Shown: in pieces, positions 56,956 through 64,000 of the stretch | How the letters are laid out: each line of letters opens with the position of its first letter | How positions within the stretch are numbered: position 1 is the stretch's first letter | Assembly (NCBI RefSeq): GCF_001866665.1 | Contig: NZ_MLYO01000072.1 | Location: forward strand, 146,693-210,692 | DNA from: Streptomyces monashensis | GTDB lineage: Bacteria > Actinomycetota > Actinomycetes > Streptomycetales > Streptomycetaceae | Direction: 5' to 3' | DNA length: 64,000 bases | Position numbers and translations under genes: made by a program | Notes under the pieces: generated by a model | What the model saw: the letters and a program-made list of their open reading frames with translations, nothing else | What the model was told of the DNA's origin: nothing | Databases searched by the model: none

Positions 56956-57782
56956 GGGCGGTCCAGGGGTATGCGGGCGCGGACGCGGTAGCCGCCGCCG
57001 AGCCGGCGCCGGGCGTCGAAGTCACCGCCGTAGACGGCGACCCGTTCACGCAGGCCGAGCAGGCCGCGGCCGGTGCCTTCGGCGCGCGGCCGCGGGGAGC
57101 CCGGTGCCGTGCCGGTGAGCACGCTGGGGCCGGAGTTGAGCACCTCGACGCGCAGGGCGTGGTCGGCGTAGCGCACGCTCACCTCCGCGGTGCCGCCGTC
57201 GCCGTGCCGCAGGGCATTGGTCAGGGCCTCCTGGACGATGCGGTAGGCGGTCACGTCGATGCCCTGGGGCAGCGGGCGCGGTTCGCCCAGGACGCGGACC
57301 TCGACGGGGAGCCCGGCGAACGATATCCGGTCCACGAGCGAGCCGAGCCGGTCGAGACCGGGCTGCGGGGCGAGGGGCGTGCCCGCCCGGTCGGTGTCCG
57401 CCGCGGCGTCGGTGTCCGTGCCGTCGGGGGCCGGGGCCAGCAGGCCCAGCAGGTGTCTGAGGTCGGTCATCGCGCCCCGCCCGGCGTCCTCGACGGCTCT
57501 GAGCGCGGTCGCGGCCTCGTCCGGCATGGTGCCCAGCACCTCGCGCGCGGCGCCCGCCTGGACGACCATCAGGCTGACGGTGTGACTGACGATGTCGTGC
57601 AACTCCCGGGCGATCCGGTCGCGTTCGGCCGCGATCGCCGCTTCGGCGGCGCTCTCCCGCTCCCGCTCCAGCAGCCAGCCGCGCTCCCCGACGGCCGCCT
57701 GCCAGCGCCGCCGGGTGCGCACCAGTGCCCCCGCCAGTCCCACGACGGCCGCGCACGCCACCGCGAGCGCCGCCGCCAGCAT
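56952..57782 (-). CDS. Sensor histidine kinase, NarL-partner (HisKA_3) type
   Basis: A 276-aa histidine kinase. A single N-terminal hydrophobic helix (LAAALAVACAAVVGLAGALV) is followed by a coiled stretch. The HisKA_3 box is RIARELHDIVSHTVSLMVVQAG with phospho-His62. An HATPase domain follows with ALTNALRHG (N box) and EGTGRGLLGLRERV (G box). The sensor part is minimal. The ATG at 57782 is preferred because GGGGGAGG sits 5 nt upstream; upstream ATGs at 57797 and 57806 are alternatives. It forms a two-component pair with the next gene. Confidence 0.9.
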   Translation of the reverse strand: MLAAALAVACAAVVGLAGALVRTRRRWQAAVGERGWLLERERESAAEAAIAAERDRIARELHDIVSHTVSLMVVQAGAAREVLGTMPDEAATALRAVEDAGRGAMTDLRHLLGLLAPAPDGTDTDAAADTDRAGTPLAPQPGLDRLGSLVDRISFAGLPVEVRVLGEPRPLPQGIDVTAYRIVQEALTNALRHGDGGTAEVSVRYADHALRVEVLNSGPSVLTGTAPGSPRPRAEGTGRGLLGLRERVAVYGGDFDARRRLGGGYRVRARIPLDRP

Positions 57783-58030
57783 CTCGTCCTCCCCCATGGC
57801 GTTCATGGTCGCAGACGGCACCGACATCCACATCGGCCCGGGGATCCAGTCGGCTGCATCGCCGGGATGAGGGCGGCACGGTGCGCGACGGGCGCCACCC
57901 GGGTGAAGATCACGGGCCGGCGTCGGCAACCGGTCAGGATCTGAGAAGCCGTGGCGGGCCGACCGGTCCTAGCGTGAGGTGCGTCGGCGGGACGACCCGT
58001 CGGGCCGCACATCGCGAAGGAGTGAGTTCC

Positions 58031-58381
58031 ATGACCACAGGCGTGCAGACGATCATCTACCCCGTCAAGGACGCGAAGGCCGCCAAGGCGCTGTTCACCG
58101 CCCTGCTGGGCGTCGAGCCCTACGCCGACGAGCCGTACTACATCGGTTTCAGGGCCGCCGGGCAGGACGTCGGGCTCGACCCGAACGGGCACGCGCAGGG
58201 CCTGACCGGGCCGGTGCCGTTCTGGCACGTCACCGACCTGCGCGAGCGGCTCGCGGCGCTGGTGGAGGCGGGTGCCGAGGTGCTCCAGGACGTGCGGGAC
58301 GTGGGCAACGGCCGGCTGGTCGCCTCCGTGAAGGACCCCGACGGCAACCTGATCGGCCTCCTCCAGGACCCGACCGCCTGA
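58031..58381 (+). CDS. VOC family (glyoxalase/bleomycin-resistance fold) protein
   Basis: A 116-aa protein of the vicinal-oxygen-chelate fold: VQTIIYPVKDAKAAKALFTALLGVEPYADEPYYIGF at the start and SVKDPDGNLIGLLQDP at the end. Metal-ligand positions typical of glyoxalase I are only partly present, so it may bind a small molecule rather than act as glyoxalase. The ATG at 58031 follows GGAGTGAG. It is divergent from the two-component genes, with TAGCGT near 57971 as a possible -10 box. Confidence 0.85.
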   Translation: MTTGVQTIIYPVKDAKAAKALFTALLGVEPYADEPYYIGFRAAGQDVGLDPNGHAQGLTGPVPFWHVTDLRERLAALVEAGAEVLQDVRDVGNGRLVASVKDPDGNLIGLLQDPTA

Positions 58382-58466
58382 ACCCCGGTCACCTGAGATC
58401 CGACCGCCCGCACCCCGAATTAGTTGCACACTCAACGATTGGCCGGATCGGTGCTACGGTGCGGGT

Positions 58467-58886
58467 ATGGCAGTCAAGACGGCCGACGCCCGGCTCGAGG
58501 AACGGTGGCGGGACATCCTCGCGGTGCACGCGCGCACGATGTGCGAGATAGACCGGGCTCTGCACCCGCACGGACTGGGCGCCAGCGATTTCGAGGTGCT
58601 CGACATCCTGGCGACCGAGTCGCCCGCGCCGGGCGAGCAGTGCCGGGTGCAGAACCTGGTCGGCCGGGTGCATCTCAGCCAGAGCGCGCTGTCCCGGCTG
58701 ATCGGCCGGCTGGAGAAGGACGGGCTGGTCGAGCGCTCGGTGTGCGTGGAGGACCGGCGCGGGGTGTGGGTGGCGCTCACTCCCAGGGGCCGCGCCCTGT
58801 ACGAGGCGGTGCTGCCGCTCCAGCGGGCGGTGCTGGAGCGCATGCTGGCCGACCAGGACGCCAGGGCCGCGACTCCGCGACCCTAG
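58467..58886 (+). CDS. MarR family transcriptional regulator
   Basis: A 139-aa MarR protein with an initial dimer helix and the winged helix NLVGRVHLSQSALSRLIGRLEKDGLVERSVCVEDRRGVWVAL. The ATG lies about 8 nt after a TACGGT -10-like box, so the transcript may be leaderless. GTTG-N6-CAAC (58423-58436) upstream could be its operator. The gene's 3' end overlaps the convergent pqqB-like gene by 4 nt. Its targets are unknown. Confidence 0.88.
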   Translation: MAVKTADARLEERWRDILAVHARTMCEIDRALHPHGLGASDFEVLDILATESPAPGEQCRVQNLVGRVHLSQSALSRLIGRLEKDGLVERSVCVEDRRGVWVALTPRGRALYEAVLPLQRAVLERMLADQDARAATPRP

Positions 58887-59773
58887 AGCAGCAGTTCGGC
58901 CCCGTCGTCCAGCACTTCGACCCCGTTCTCGGCGGCACGCGCGCGTGCCGGTGACGACGGGTCGAGCAACGGGTTGGTGTTGTTCAGATGGGTGTAGACG
59001 CGGCGCGCCCCGGGATGCCGGGCGAGGGCTGCGAGGGTGCCGTACGGGCCCGTTACCGGCAGATGCCCCATCGCCGCCTGCCCGGCGCCCGACCGTACCA
59101 CCGTCCCCATCTCGTCGGGCGCGTAGAAGGTGCCGTCGAGCAGCACGCAGTCGGCCTCGGCGCACAGCTCGTCCAGCTCCGCGCTCCAGGCGCCCACGCA
59201 GGGCGCGTACACCAGCACTCCCCCGCTGGCCAGGTCCTCGACGCGGTACGCCGTCACCCACGGGCCGGCCGGCCGCGGTGCCTGCGCCGGTATGTACTTC
59301 GGGATCTTCGCGCCCACCGGACGGGCCGTGACCACCAGCCCGCCGGCCAGGACGAAACCGCCGTCGGCCAGGGTGTCGGCCCAGTCCCAGGGGGCGTAGC
59401 GGTCCAGGGCGGCGCGCACGGGGGCGAGGGCCGCGCGGACCGGCGCAGCCGCGTAGACCTTCAGGCCCGGCGCGCCCCGCAGCTCGCCGAGTCCGCTGAC
59501 GTGGTCGGCCTCGGCGTCGGTGAGCAGGACCCCGCGCAGCGGGGTGTCCCGGGGGCCGGGGCCGGGCCACAGTGCCGGTGTGGCGGTGAGCTGGGTGCGC
59601 AGATCGGGCGAGGCGTTCAGCAGCCACCAGTCGCGGCCGTTGCCGGTGACGGCGGCGCACTCCTGGGTACGGGAGGGCAGCCTGCCGTCCCGGGCGGCCG
59701 CGCACAGCGCGCAGGCGCAGTTCCACTGCGGGAAGCCGCCCCCGGCGGCGGTGCCCAGCAGGACGACCCTCAC
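58883..59773 (-). CDS. pqqB: PqqB-like metallo-hydrolase (orphan)
   Basis: A 296-aa metallo-beta-lactamase-fold protein of the PqqB family. It begins with the family signature GTAAGGGFPQWNCACALC, which includes the zinc cysteines. Metal-binding TDAEADHVSGLGEL and the late VYTHLNNTNPLLD segment follow. PqqB hydroxylates a tyrosine of the PQQ precursor peptide. No pqqA, C, D or E is present in the window, so PQQ synthesis here is not established. The GTG at 59773 has GAGGGG upstream. Confidence 0.87.
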   Translation of the reverse strand: MRVVLLGTAAGGGFPQWNCACALCAAARDGRLPSRTQECAAVTGNGRDWWLLNASPDLRTQLTATPALWPGPGPRDTPLRGVLLTDAEADHVSGLGELRGAPGLKVYAAAPVRAALAPVRAALDRYAPWDWADTLADGGFVLAGGLVVTARPVGAKIPKYIPAQAPRPAGPWVTAYRVEDLASGGVLVYAPCVGAWSAELDELCAEADCVLLDGTFYAPDEMGTVVRSGAGQAAMGHLPVTGPYGTLAALARHPGARRVYTHLNNTNPLLDPSSPARARAAENGVEVLDDGAELLL

Positions 59774-59901
59774 GATGGCCCCTCCCCGTTCGGCCGGCCT
59801 TTCTCCCGCTGGGGTCTTCCCCTCGCGAGGAGAGTGACCACCTCGGCGCGGGGAGCAGTTCCGGCCGTTCGGTCGCCCAAGGGGCGGGTGAGGGCGTGTT
59901 G

Positions 59902-60303
59902 TCAGCGGGCCAGCAGCGTCCGCACCCTCCGTGACGTGAGTGTCAGGGCGTGGGCGGAGTTGCCGTCTATGGCCAGGGCCAGGTCCTCGTCGGGCCACTG
60001 CGCGGCGAGGGCGCCGAGCGGGACGAGGCGGTAGCGCGAGATGAACGGCAGCAGCCGGCCCAGCTCGCCCTCCGTGGTGAACACGGGAACGACCGGTTCG
60101 CCTCCGGGCTGCTCCAGGACGGGCAGGGCCAGCGAGGAGGCTTCGGCCCCCTCCTCGTCGAGCGCGTCGTCCGGCACCGGGACGAGCACGTCGCTGTGCG
60201 CGAGGGTGTCCAGGGCGGCCTGGTCCTCGGCGTTCACGGCCAGCGCGTCCAGCGCCTGCTGGGCCGGTGTCGGCCGGTGGTCGTGTGCGGCGGATGTGTC
60301 CAT
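59902..60303 (-). CDS. SseB family protein
   Basis: A 133-aa protein with an SseB N-terminal-type domain: ALDALAVNAEDQAALDTLAHSDVLVPVPDD, then VVPVFTTEGELGRLLPF and LAIDGNSAHALTLTSRRVRTLL. Members in Streptomyces are small cytosolic proteins of unknown role, once named for enhancement of serine sensitivity in E. coli. The ATG at 60303 starts MDTSAAHDHRP. The long frame extending through to 61596 is antisense to the fucosidase and is not used. Confidence 0.8.
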   Translation of the reverse strand: MDTSAAHDHRPTPAQQALDALAVNAEDQAALDTLAHSDVLVPVPDDALDEEGAEASSLALPVLEQPGGEPVVPVFTTEGELGRLLPFISRYRLVPLGALAAQWPDEDLALAIDGNSAHALTLTSRRVRTLLAR

Positions 60304-60453
60304 GGCAAATCCCCAGGTAGCTGCGGTGATGCGGCCTCCCGGGCGGGTCCGTGCCCGGGTGCTCCCGATCGCGTACCCGCTGGGCTCCGGGGCATGCGTG
60401 GCGATCGCGGGGAGGTCTGGTGAGTACGCGGGCGTGCGGCCTAGCGTGTCCCC

Positions 60454-61719
60454 ATGCCGATGCAGACCTGGTTCCGTGAGGCCAAACTGGGCGTCTTCGT
60501 CCACTGGGGCGTCTACGCGGTGGACGGCGTGCCCGAGTCCTGGTCCTTCTACACCGGGCAGGTCTCCCACGAGCGGTACATGAAGCAGTTGGACGGCTTC
60601 ACGGCGTCCCGTTACGACCCGCGCGCGTGGGCGGAGCTGTTCGCCCGGGCCGGTGCCCGGTACGCCGTGCTCACCGCGCGTCATCACGACGGGGTGGCCC
60701 TGTGGGACAGCGCGCACGGCGGGCTGGACGTGGTCCGTCACACCCCGGCGGGGCGCGACCTGATCGCCGGGTACGCGGACGCGCTGCGCGAGCGCGGCCT
60801 CAAAGTGGGCCTGTACTACTCCCATTCGGACTGGAACCACCCCGACTACGCGAGCACCCGGCACCCCGCCCCGGACGAGGATCCCCCGAACCCGCTCGCG
60901 CACGCCCGGCCCGGTGCGGAGGACCCCGTCGCCTGGGCGCGGTATCTCGCCTACCGGGACGGACAGGTCGGGGAGCTGGTGAACCGGTTCCGGCCGGACC
61001 TGCTCTGGTTCGACGGCGAGTGGGAGCGCACCGAGGAGCAGTGGGGGCTGGACGCCCTGGCCGCGCGGATCCTGGCCGGGAACCCGGACACGGTGCTCAA
61101 CGCGCGCATGCTGAGCCACGGCGACTACGCCACCCCGGAACAGGGCGTGCCGCTTCAGGCACCCGAGGGACCCTGGGAGTTGTGCCTCACGGTCAACGAC
61201 TCCTGGGGCTTCCAGCACCAGGACCACAACCACAAGTCGGTGCGCCAGCTGGTGCGTTACTTCACGGAGACGATCGGCGCGGGCGGCAACCTGCTGCTGG
61301 ACGTGGGCCCGCGCGAGGACGGCACGATACCGGCGGAGCAGGCGGAACGGCTGACGGGGCTCGGGGCGTGGATCGCCCGGCACGCCGAGGCCGTGTACGG
61401 CACCGTCGCGGGGCTGCCGCCGGGCCACCACTACGGCCCGAGCACGCTGTCGGCCGACCGGCGGACGCTGTACCTGGTGTGCTTCGACACCCCGCGCGAG
61501 ACGGTGTCCGTGCGCGGCCTGCGCAACCGGGTGCGCCGGGTGCGGGCGCTGGGGACGGGCGCCGGACTGGGCCATCGGGTCACCGGCGGGCTGCACGACG
61601 TACCCGGCGTGACCTGGATCGATGCACCGGCGGCGACGGACGTGGACGAGTACGCGACCGTGCTCGCCGTGGAACTCGACGGGGAGCTGGATCTGTACCA
61701 GGGTACGGGGCGGAGGTGA
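60454..61719 (+). CDS. Alpha-L-fucosidase, GH29 family
   Basis: A 421-aa GH29 enzyme that removes alpha-linked fucose. It starts TWFREAKLGVFVHWGVYAV, the family's barrel opening. TARHHDGVALWDS and LYYSHSDWNHPDY are substrate-site segments, and the nucleophile is Asp187 in LLWFDGEWE. VNDSWGFQ and GGNLLLDVGPREDG are also conserved. No signal peptide, so it acts in the cytosol on imported oligosaccharides. TAGCGT about 8 nt before the ATG suggests a leaderless transcript. Confidence 0.93.
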   Translation: MPMQTWFREAKLGVFVHWGVYAVDGVPESWSFYTGQVSHERYMKQLDGFTASRYDPRAWAELFARAGARYAVLTARHHDGVALWDSAHGGLDVVRHTPAGRDLIAGYADALRERGLKVGLYYSHSDWNHPDYASTRHPAPDEDPPNPLAHARPGAEDPVAWARYLAYRDGQVGELVNRFRPDLLWFDGEWERTEEQWGLDALAARILAGNPDTVLNARMLSHGDYATPEQGVPLQAPEGPWELCLTVNDSWGFQHQDHNHKSVRQLVRYFTETIGAGGNLLLDVGPREDGTIPAEQAERLTGLGAWIARHAEAVYGTVAGLPPGHHYGPSTLSADRRTLYLVCFDTPRETVSVRGLRNRVRRVRALGTGAGLGHRVTGGLHDVPGVTWIDAPAATDVDEYATVLAVELDGELDLYQGTGRR

Positions 61720-61722
61720 TCG

Positions 61723-62280
61723 TCAGCCGGGTCGGCCGGGCCGGCCGAGCAGTCCGGCGGCGGTGGTCACCCGGATCAGCGGCCGGTACAGGTCCATCAG
61801 GTGGAGGGCCTTGCGGTGGGAGTCGTCGTCCGCGCCCGCGCAGGCGTCGGCGACCACCAGCACCTCGGTGCCGGCGTCGGCGGCGGCCAGGGCGGTGGAC
61901 AGCACACAGCAGTCGGTGCTGACTCCGGCCAGCACCAGCCGGTCGCCAGGGGCGAGGCGGGCGGCCAGCTCCGGGGTCCACTTGCCGAAGGTGCCGGCGT
62001 CCAGGACGTGCCGCGCCTCGTCGGCGAACTCGGCGTCCAGGTCCCAGAGTTCGGCGTCCGGGGGCCTGCGGGCGAAGGGCCACCGGTCGTAGTAGGCGCG
62101 CCAGGCACCGGTCGGGTGCTCGGGGGCCACGAAGCGGGTGAAGGTCACGCGGCCGGCGAAAGCGGGCAGCAGGCTGCGTACGCCCGCCGCCGCGTCCGCG
62201 TACCGGGGTGCGGCCCAGGGGCTCGCCGGGTCGGCGAAGACACGCTGCATGTCGATCACGGCGAGGTGGTCGGCGCTCAT
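61723..62280 (-). CDS. Isochorismatase-family cysteine hydrolase
   Basis: A 185-aa hydrolase of the isochorismatase/nicotinamidase group. The triad is visible: Asp in LAVIDMQRVF (10), Lys in GTFGKWTPEL and Cys in AGVSTDCCVLST. The fold is complete. The neighbouring NCS1 permease, coupled by an ATGA overlap at 62277-62280, suggests a nucleobase-derived amide such as an oxidised pyrimidine or ureido acid as substrate; this is inference. Convergent with the fucosidase, 3 nt apart. Confidence 0.9.
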   Translation of the reverse strand: MSADHLAVIDMQRVFADPASPWAAPRYADAAAGVRSLLPAFAGRVTFTRFVAPEHPTGAWRAYYDRWPFARRPPDAELWDLDAEFADEARHVLDAGTFGKWTPELAARLAPGDRLVLAGVSTDCCVLSTALAAADAGTEVLVVADACAGADDDSHRKALHLMDLYRPLIRVTTAAGLLGRPGRPG

Positions 62281-63782
62281 GCGGGGAGCACCTCTTCGCC
62301 GGGCGCCGGTGCGGTCTCCTCCTGGGCGCGCACCCGGCGGCGGCCGAGGAGCAGCGTGCCGAGGAAGGCGAGCGCGAGGGCGGCGAGGACGCCGAGGTCG
62401 GCGTACGCCCAGGCGCCTGCCGTGCCGCCGAGCCCGAGCGGCCCGAGCAGATAGCCCTGCCAACTGAGCCAGCTCGCGGCGGTGTTGGTGACCAGGCCCC
62501 AGCCGACGGCCGTGGCGGCGAGGGTGAGCAGCAGGGGCACCGGGGGGATGTCGCCGTAGCGGCCGTGCGTGCGGTAGAGGTCGTGGTCGTCGTAGTCGCG
62601 GCGGCGCAGGGCGAGGTCGGCCAGCATGATGCCGCACCAGGCGGCGATGGGGACGCCGAGCGTGGTGAGGAATCCCGTGAACGGGGCGAGGAAGTCGCCG
62701 GCGAAGAACACGATGTAGACGGAGCCGGCGATCATCAGGGCGCCGTCGAGGAGCGCGGCCAGGTAGCGGGGCACCGGCAGGCCGGCGGAGAGCAGGGCGA
62801 GCCCGGAGGAGTAGATGTCGAGGACGGCGCCGCCGACCAGGCCGAGGACGGCGACGACGGCGAACGGCACCAGGAACCAGGTCGGCAGGACGGTCGTGAG
62901 CGCGCCGATCGGGTCGGCCGCGACGGCCTTGCTCAGCGTCCGCGAGGAACCGGCCAGCAGCAGCCCGAGGACGAGCAGGAGCAGCGGGGCGGCGGAGGCG
63001 CCGAAGGTGGTCCAGCCGATCACCGACCGGTCGGCCGAACTGCGCGGCAGATAGCGGGAGTAGTCGGCGGCGGCGTTGACCCAGCCGAGGCCGAAGCCGG
63101 TCATCATGAACACGAGCGCGCCGATGAACTCCTGCGGGGAACCTGTCGGTACGGCGCTGACGGCGGCCCAGTGGATGTGGCCGGCGACGAGGACGGCGTA
63201 GACGACGGTGAGGACGCCCGTGATCACTGTGATCGCCGTCTGCAGCCGCATGATGACGTCGAAGCCCATGACCCCGCCGCCGACGGTCAGCGCGGCGACC
63301 ACGACGAGGGCGAGCACCTTGGTCCCGGTGCCGCCGCCCCAGCCGAGGCGGCCGAAGACCGTCGCGGTGGCGAGCGTGGCCAGCGCCGTGAGGACAGTCT
63401 CCCAGCCGACGGTGAGCATCCAGGAGATCAGGGACGGCAGCCGGTTGCCGCGCACACCGAACGCGGCCCGGCTCAGCACCATCGTCGGTGCCGAGCCGCG
63501 CTTTCCGGCCACTGCGACGAGGCCGCACAGCAGGAACGAGACGACGATGCCGAGCACGCCGGCGGCGAGCGCCTGCCAGAAGGAGATGCCGAAGCCGAGC
63601 GCGAAGGCACCGTAACTCAGCCCGAGAACCGAGACGTTCGCCCCGAACCAGGGCCAGAACAGCGTGCGCGGCGTGCCCGTGCGCTCCGCGTCCCCGATCA
63701 CGTCGAGGCCGTGTGTCTCCAGTTGGATCGGGCGGCGGCCGGAGGATCTGCCGTCGACCGGGTCCTGCGGGTACGTCGTCAC
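62277..63782 (-). CDS. NCS1 family purine/cytosine permease
   Basis: A 501-aa transporter with 12 helices of the nucleobase:cation symporter-1 family. FWPWFGANVSVLGLSYGAFALGFG is the family's first helix. GWVNAAADYSRYLPRSS and GGAVLDIYSSGLALLSAGLP are conserved substrate-site regions. Cytosine or a related nucleobase is the likely substrate. The GTG at 63782 has AGGGGG 7 nt upstream. It is coupled to the downstream isochorismatase-type hydrolase, a transport-plus-hydrolysis pair. Confidence 0.9.
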   Translation of the reverse strand: MTTYPQDPVDGRSSGRRPIQLETHGLDVIGDAERTGTPRTLFWPWFGANVSVLGLSYGAFALGFGISFWQALAAGVLGIVVSFLLCGLVAVAGKRGSAPTMVLSRAAFGVRGNRLPSLISWMLTVGWETVLTALATLATATVFGRLGWGGGTGTKVLALVVVAALTVGGGVMGFDVIMRLQTAITVITGVLTVVYAVLVAGHIHWAAVSAVPTGSPQEFIGALVFMMTGFGLGWVNAAADYSRYLPRSSADRSVIGWTTFGASAAPLLLLVLGLLLAGSSRTLSKAVAADPIGALTTVLPTWFLVPFAVVAVLGLVGGAVLDIYSSGLALLSAGLPVPRYLAALLDGALMIAGSVYIVFFAGDFLAPFTGFLTTLGVPIAAWCGIMLADLALRRRDYDDHDLYRTHGRYGDIPPVPLLLTLAATAVGWGLVTNTAASWLSWQGYLLGPLGLGGTAGAWAYADLGVLAALALAFLGTLLLGRRRVRAQEETAPAPGEEVLPA

Positions 63783-63847
63783 ACCGGGCCCCCTGTCCTG
63801 CCTGTCCGGGCGCGTCGCGATCACGCTAGGCGGACGCCCCGGGAGCG

Positions 63848-64000
63848 TCAATCGAGTTGCGGCACGTCGGCACCGCGGGGTGGAGCCGGACGCGTCGCGC
63901 CGGGAGCGGGCCGTGGGGCGGCGGGTTCAGCCCATGGTGCGTCGGGGCCGGGCCGCGTCGCGTCGGGTACGGACCGTGGGGCGGCAGGTCCGGGCCGTGG
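63848..64000 (-). CDS. Possible C-terminus of a proline-rich protein (cut by window edge)
   Basis: A minus-strand frame open from the right edge to TGA at 63848 reads 50 Pro/Ala/Arg-rich residues ending GADVPQLD, with two imperfect 21-residue units (PAAPR... ATRP). It lies 65 nt upstream of the permease on the same strand, so it could be the tail of the preceding operon gene. The opposite strand is equally open, so the coding assignment is weak. Confidence 0.3.
   Translation of the reverse strand, partial: PRPGPAAPRSVPDATRPGPDAPWAEPAAPRPAPGATRPAPPRGADVPQLD
63891..63996. repeat. Two-copy tandem repeat with 63-nt period at the right edge
   Basis: CGCGTCGCG, then CCGTGGGGCGGC, recur at 63891-63933 and 63954-63996, offset by 63 nt (21 codons), with about 80% identity. 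The multiple-of-three period fits a repeat inside a coding region. Further copies may lie beyond the edge. Confidence 0.55.

Noticed and set aside
1..64000. tRNA, rRNA, CRISPR arrays, insertion sequences, integrase or attachment sites
   Set aside because: No T-loop-like GGTTCGAATCC pattern outside coding regions, no spaced direct repeats, no transposase or recombinase motifs were seen on reading both strands.

Overview
The window is a GC-rich (about 72%) actinobacterial chromosome segment, almost certainly Streptomyces. The codon usage has GC-biased third positions, GTG starts and ATGA/GTGA start-stop overlaps are common, and the gene content is typical of the genus: DUF6479, a GH75 chitosanase, a PAS-GAF-PP2C phosphatase, a STAS/ANTAR protein, an Rv1733c-like membrane protein, MptB and many small one-component regulators. 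I see no phage, integrase, transposase, CRISPR, tRNA or rRNA. The segment looks like ordinary chromosome with catabolic and regulatory islands.

Layout. 1-5.6 kb, mostly minus strand: a truncated Ser/Thr kinase, a decayed DUF2236 oxygenase, an acyl-CoA dehydrogenase carrying an in-frame palindromic repeat, a DUF6479 protein, an RpiB-like isomerase and two coupled STAS genes (one STAS-ANTAR-GAF). 6-8 kb: dihydroxyacetone kinase operon dhaKLM, closed by a long inverted repeat. 8.2-11 kb: a secreted GH75 chitosanase and two exported proteins. 11-14.2 kb: a fadH-padR operon and a divergent tautomerase, with two palindromic operators between them. 14.2-18.8 kb: two uncharacterised proteins, a PP2C-type regulator phosphatase and a PrmC-like methyltransferase. 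19.1-23.1 kb: a three-gene operon (unknown protein, MoxR ATPase, HExxH/VWA protein). 23.2-29 kb: a MarR-controlled membrane protein, a reductase/GNAT pair, a soluble sulfite-oxidase-like protein with a flavin reductase, and an Rv1733c-like protein. 29-34 kb: an acetylxylan-esterase-like hydrolase, a GntR/UTRA regulator with a dre-like site, a PadR-methyltransferase operon and a P450. 34-39.4 kb: a short Rho paralogue, a D,D-carboxypeptidase and two polyprenol-sugar mannosyltransferases. 39.5-45.2 kb: an amide amino-acid operon (FadR-type regulator, Asn permease, asparaginase, aspartate ammonia-lyase, glutaminase). 45.3-48 kb: uppP, a FluC-DUF190-FluC cluster and a small HTH protein. 48-56.2 kb: a beta-1,4-galactan locus (GH53 endo-galactanase, GH42 beta-galactosidase, ABC importer, LacI regulator) with three matching LacI-type operators. 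56.2-64 kb: a NarL-type two-component system, a VOC protein, a MarR regulator, an orphan PqqB, an SseB-like protein, a GH29 fucosidase, and an NCS1 permease with an isochorismatase-type hydrolase.

How the genes work together. The clearest pathway is galactan use. GH53 cuts galactan outside the cell, the lipoprotein and two permeases import the galacto-oligosaccharides, GH42 releases galactose inside, and the LacI protein encoded at the end of the transporter operon probably binds the three operators in the divergent promoter region. The second is asparagine/glutamine catabolism: Asn uptake, Asn to Asp, Asp to fumarate plus ammonia, and Gln to Glu, under a FadR-family regulator whose presumed operator overlaps its own annotated 5' end. 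The best candidates for under-described biology are the MoxR/VWA operon with its unknown first gene, the short Rho paralogue with its own sigma70-like promoter and a possible leader ORF, and the in-frame palindromic insertion in the acyl-CoA dehydrogenase.
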